From Thermoflexales bacterium (GTDB lineage Bacteria > Chloroflexota > Anaerolineae > B4-G1 > SLSP01), in NCBI GenBank assembly GCA_015486785.1, contig WFQZ01000086.1:1-6456 (forward strand): a DNA stretch of 6,456 nt. The letters are read 5' to 3'. The position numbers and the translations under genes were made by a program. Positions 5,371 through 6,456 of this stretch are shown piece after piece (the first letter of the stretch is position 1; each line of letters opens with the position of its first letter). The notes beneath the pieces are model-generated. The model ran no database searches. It had not been told where the DNA came from and saw only the letters and a list, made by a program, of their open reading frames with translations.

Positions 5371-5918
5371 TTGGCTTGAAAGTACACGCCAAATCGCTTG
5401 GGTAGACTCTCTACCAGGTTCGCAGGGACCTGTTCAGTCGATGGAGTTGCCCGTCGAGCCGTCCAGTGAATCGCTGGCATTGACTGTGTGAGTGTTGCTC
5501 ACCCCACTGGTGACGCCGTCGGCTGTGCTGTTCGTCTCACCGTGGGACATCCCGTTGTATCGATTGTATCGTCCCCGCCCACGGTGCTGGATTGCCCCTC
5601 ACTGAAGCCCCAAGAGGAATCGGGAGAATGGGACGACCCGCTGCTGGAGGAATGCCCGTCGGTGTTGTCCCTGCGGGGCGGCGTGGCTCTAGCTGACGGA
5701 GCGCGAGCTAGAGCGGGGGGAAGGAACTAACCGTCGTCGCCTTGCTCTATGACTCTCTGTCGGTGACGGTGTGGGCTTGGCCTGCGGGCCGAACCGCGCA
5801 GGCCATTATCCCCGGCCTTTTGGACCTGGATGTTGTGCTGAGGCAGCACGCCGGGGGCCGTGGTGTCCCCCCTACTTCAGATATCGTACCGCCTTGCGCT
5901 CATATCAGGGACGATACA
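5371..5918 (+). ncRNA. Candidate large structured RNA with pseudoknot, unassigned
   Basis: No convincing protein is encoded here, but the plus strand is packed with helices. From 5' to 3': TTGGC/GCCAA (5371-5375/5388-5392); GGTAG/CTACC (5401-5405/5411-5415); CAGGT/ACCTG (5415-5419/5428-5432); CAGTCGATG/CATTGACTG (5435-5443/5478-5486), enclosing CCAGTG/CGCTGG (5463-5468/5472-5477); GTGAG/CTCAC (5488-5492/5498-5502); a 10-bp helix with one bulge (5503-5513/5537-5546); GCTCTAGCT/AGCTAGAGC (5686-5694/5706-5714); ACCGTCGTCG/CGGTGACGGT (5730-5739/5761-5770); GGCCTGCG/CGCAGGCC (5779-5786/5797-5804); and CCCCGGC/GCCGGGG (5810-5816/5850-5856), stacked on GTGCTG/CAGCAC (5835-5840/5844-5849). A long-range helix joins 5565-5575 to 5908-5918. 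The loop 5421-5427 pairs with 5669-5675 as a pseudoknot. G-U pairs in three of the helices would be A-C mismatches on the other strand, so the RNA reads plus. I tested it against what I remember of RNase P, tmRNA, SRP RNA and group II domain V and saw no match. The ends are approximate. Confidence 0.6.
5537..5586 (+). promoter_or_regulatory. Mutually exclusive helices (switch-like segment inside the RNA)
   Basis: The segment CACCGTGGG (5538-5546) can pair backwards with CCCAC and GGTG of 5503-5512 (helix with a bulged T5508). It can also pair forwards with CCCACGGTG (5578-5586), a perfect 9-bp hairpin with a 31-base loop. Both cannot form at once. The forward hairpin would place the 5' arm of the long-range helix in its loop. 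Confidence 0.35.
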
Positions 5919-5960
5919 GCTTCTGATTACACGACTTGCTGTGTCATAAAAAGAATGGCG

Positions 5961-6016
5961 GATTTGCACTGGATACAAATCTGAGTATACTATATATGTA
6001 CCTGTCCTTGCAAATC
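5961..6016. repeat. Inverted repeat GATTTGCA / TGCAAATC around an AT-rich core
   Basis: GATTTGCA (5961-5968) and TGCAAATC (6009-6016) are perfect 8-bp arms 40 bases apart. They flank the AT-rich core AGTATACTATATATGTAC (5984-6001). The left arm can alternatively form a tight 6-bp hairpin with CAAATC at 5976-5981. This could be a binding site, a mobile-element end or chance. Confidence 0.35.
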
Positions 6017-6082
6017 GGTGTGAAACTTTATTTTCGTGCCGAATCAATACCCCTAGAATGATACGCTCGCATTGATCGTCAC

Positions 6083-6115
6083 TATAATGCAACCAGGCGT
6101 ATTAGAGTAAATACG
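6083..6115 (+). promoter_or_regulatory. -10 box followed by a palindrome (possible promoter and operator)
   Basis: A consensus TATAAT (6083-6088) is followed by GCAACC and then by CGTATT (6098-6103) and AATACG (6110-6115), a perfect 6-bp inverted repeat with a 6-base spacer. Bases 6084-6094 repeat 11 bases found at the operon promoter (1479-1489). No good -35 hexamer is present. The palindrome would lie at the start of the transcript, where an operator could act. Confidence 0.3.
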
Positions 6116-6254
6116 GTTCACTTACTGGAGTTTGGTCATCGAATTGCTAGAACAATTGACGCTCTATACTCTTTGTGCAGTTGACTCTTTGTTGCCTGGG
6201 AGCAATTGAACATCTACGGTTGGGGGCAAAACACCGAGGCCAAGTTGAGCAAGA

Positions 6255-6456
6255 ATGGCAGAATGTCTAGCTCATCTGAATGGCCTTGCCGACCAGACGC
6301 AGGTTTTGTCACGTTTCCTTATAGGACGAGGTATCCGCTTCGAAGCAGTTGGTTACGCTGGCGTCAGGATAATCACTGCGGTGACTGTCTCCTTGTCCCT
6401 TGTCCAGCAAGAGTGTAATCGGTGGTTCTATCACCATTATTCTATCCATGATTTTC
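6255..6456 (+). CDS. Possible partial gene running off the right edge, unknown
   Basis: From ATG 6255 the frame stays open for 67 codons to the window end, preceded by an in-frame TGA at 6246-6248. The predicted start is MAECLAHLNGLADQTQ and a mildly hydrophobic stretch lies at about residues 32-50. No domain is recognisable and no convincing Shine-Dalgarno site precedes the ATG. A competing plus frame (6206-6418) and a short minus frame (6309-6449) overlap it, so the coding assignment is weak. The promoter-like site at 6083-6088 could drive it. Confidence 0.22.
   Translation, partial: MAECLAHLNGLADQTQVLSRFLIGRGIRFEAVGYAGVRIITAVTVSLSLVQQECNRWFYHHYSIHDF

Larger units (their letters stand above)
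5919..6456. other. AT-richer tail without a secure gene
   Basis: Composition drops to about 39% GC over 5941-6120 (71 of 180 bases by hand count), against 41 of 60 for 5641-5700. The stretch holds a hairpin GATTTG/CAAATC (5961-5966/5976-5981), an overlapping 8-bp inverted repeat (5961-5968/6009-6016), a promoter-like TATAAT and small competing open frames on both strands. None of the frames shows a recognisable domain. The shift in composition may mark a different origin from the operon. Confidence 0.5.

Noticed and set aside
5486..5520. GTGTG near 5486-5490 as the 5' end of a group II intron
   Set aside because: No domain V-type hairpin with a catalytic AGC triad, no plausible 3' end and no intron-encoded protein in the window.
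5434..5550. Minus-strand frame of 38 codons (MSHGETNSTADG...) rich in Ser, Thr, Asp and Asn
   Set aside because: It looked like a fragment of a surface protein, but it has no RBS, is bounded by nearby stops and lies across the strongest RNA helices. The polar composition is probably chance.
5853..5871. GGGGG/CCCCC hairpin as an intrinsic terminator
   Set aside because: No T tract follows, and the G run is better used in the CCCCGGC/GCCGGGG helix with 5810-5816.
5488..5984. Plus-strand frames 5488-5730 and 5742-5984 (80 codons each)
   Set aside because: No domain, no good RBS, and both run through helices of the RNA candidate. Stop-free stretches of this length are common in GC-rich DNA.
5877..6092. 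Minus-strand frame of 71 codons
   Set aside because: No recognisable domain or RBS, and it crosses both the RNA 3' end and the AT-rich tail. Not supportable as a gene.
1479..6094. 11-base direct repeat ATAATGCAACC at 1479-1489 and 6084-6094 as an element boundary
   Set aside because: Several 11-base matches are expected by chance in a window of this size. It is more simply two -10 boxes with similar downstream bases.
1..6456. CRISPR arrays, tRNA or rRNA genes, transposase genes
   Set aside because: I saw no regularly spaced repeats, no tRNA-like cloverleaf with a T-loop signature, no rRNA core sequences and no transposase or RuvC/HNH motifs on either strand.

Overview
The window looks like chromosomal DNA from a GC-rich, free-living bacterium. 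A member of the Chloroflexota (Anaerolineae-like) is my best guess. This rests on the lipoprotein N-terminus ending in a Cys-Asn-Leu-Pro start followed by a Thr/Pro-rich linker, on stacked Ig-like domains, and on the REC-GAF-cyclase architecture. It is an inference from style, not from a marker gene.

Layout. (1) Positions 1-1378, minus strand: the first 459 codons of a secreted lipoprotein made of at least four SbsA/Big_5-type Ig-like domains. It is cut by the left window edge and may be the N-terminus of a bacterial alpha-2-macroglobulin-like protein. (2) Positions 1379-1523: a divergent control region with a strong -10 box for the rightward genes and a short T-tailed hairpin. (3) Positions 1524-5367, plus strand: a compact four-gene cluster with gaps of 19 and 7 bases and a 4-base overlap. 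It encodes a 40-residue membrane microprotein, peptidase T, a response-regulator/GAF/class III cyclase protein with unusual catalytic residues, and a metallo-beta-lactamase-fold hydrolase of the COG1237 type. (4) Positions 5371-5918: no convincing protein gene, but a dense set of helices on the plus strand, including a hairpin-loop pseudoknot and an 11-bp long-range closing helix. I read this as a large structured non-coding RNA that I cannot assign. (5) Positions 5919-6456: a more AT-rich tail (about 39% GC over 5941-6120 by hand count) with inverted repeats, one promoter-like site, and a possible partial open frame running off the right end.

The four plus-strand genes are probably co-transcribed. 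PepT would trim tripeptides in the cytoplasm, the REC-GAF-cyclase protein would sense a phosphorelay and a small ligand, and the MBL-fold protein is translationally coupled to it. I see no direct biochemical link between these activities. The most interesting object is the RNA-like region downstream of the operon. Its G-U pairs all favour the plus strand. It deserves a covariance-model search, including against the HEARO/OMEGA RNAs known from Chloroflexota.
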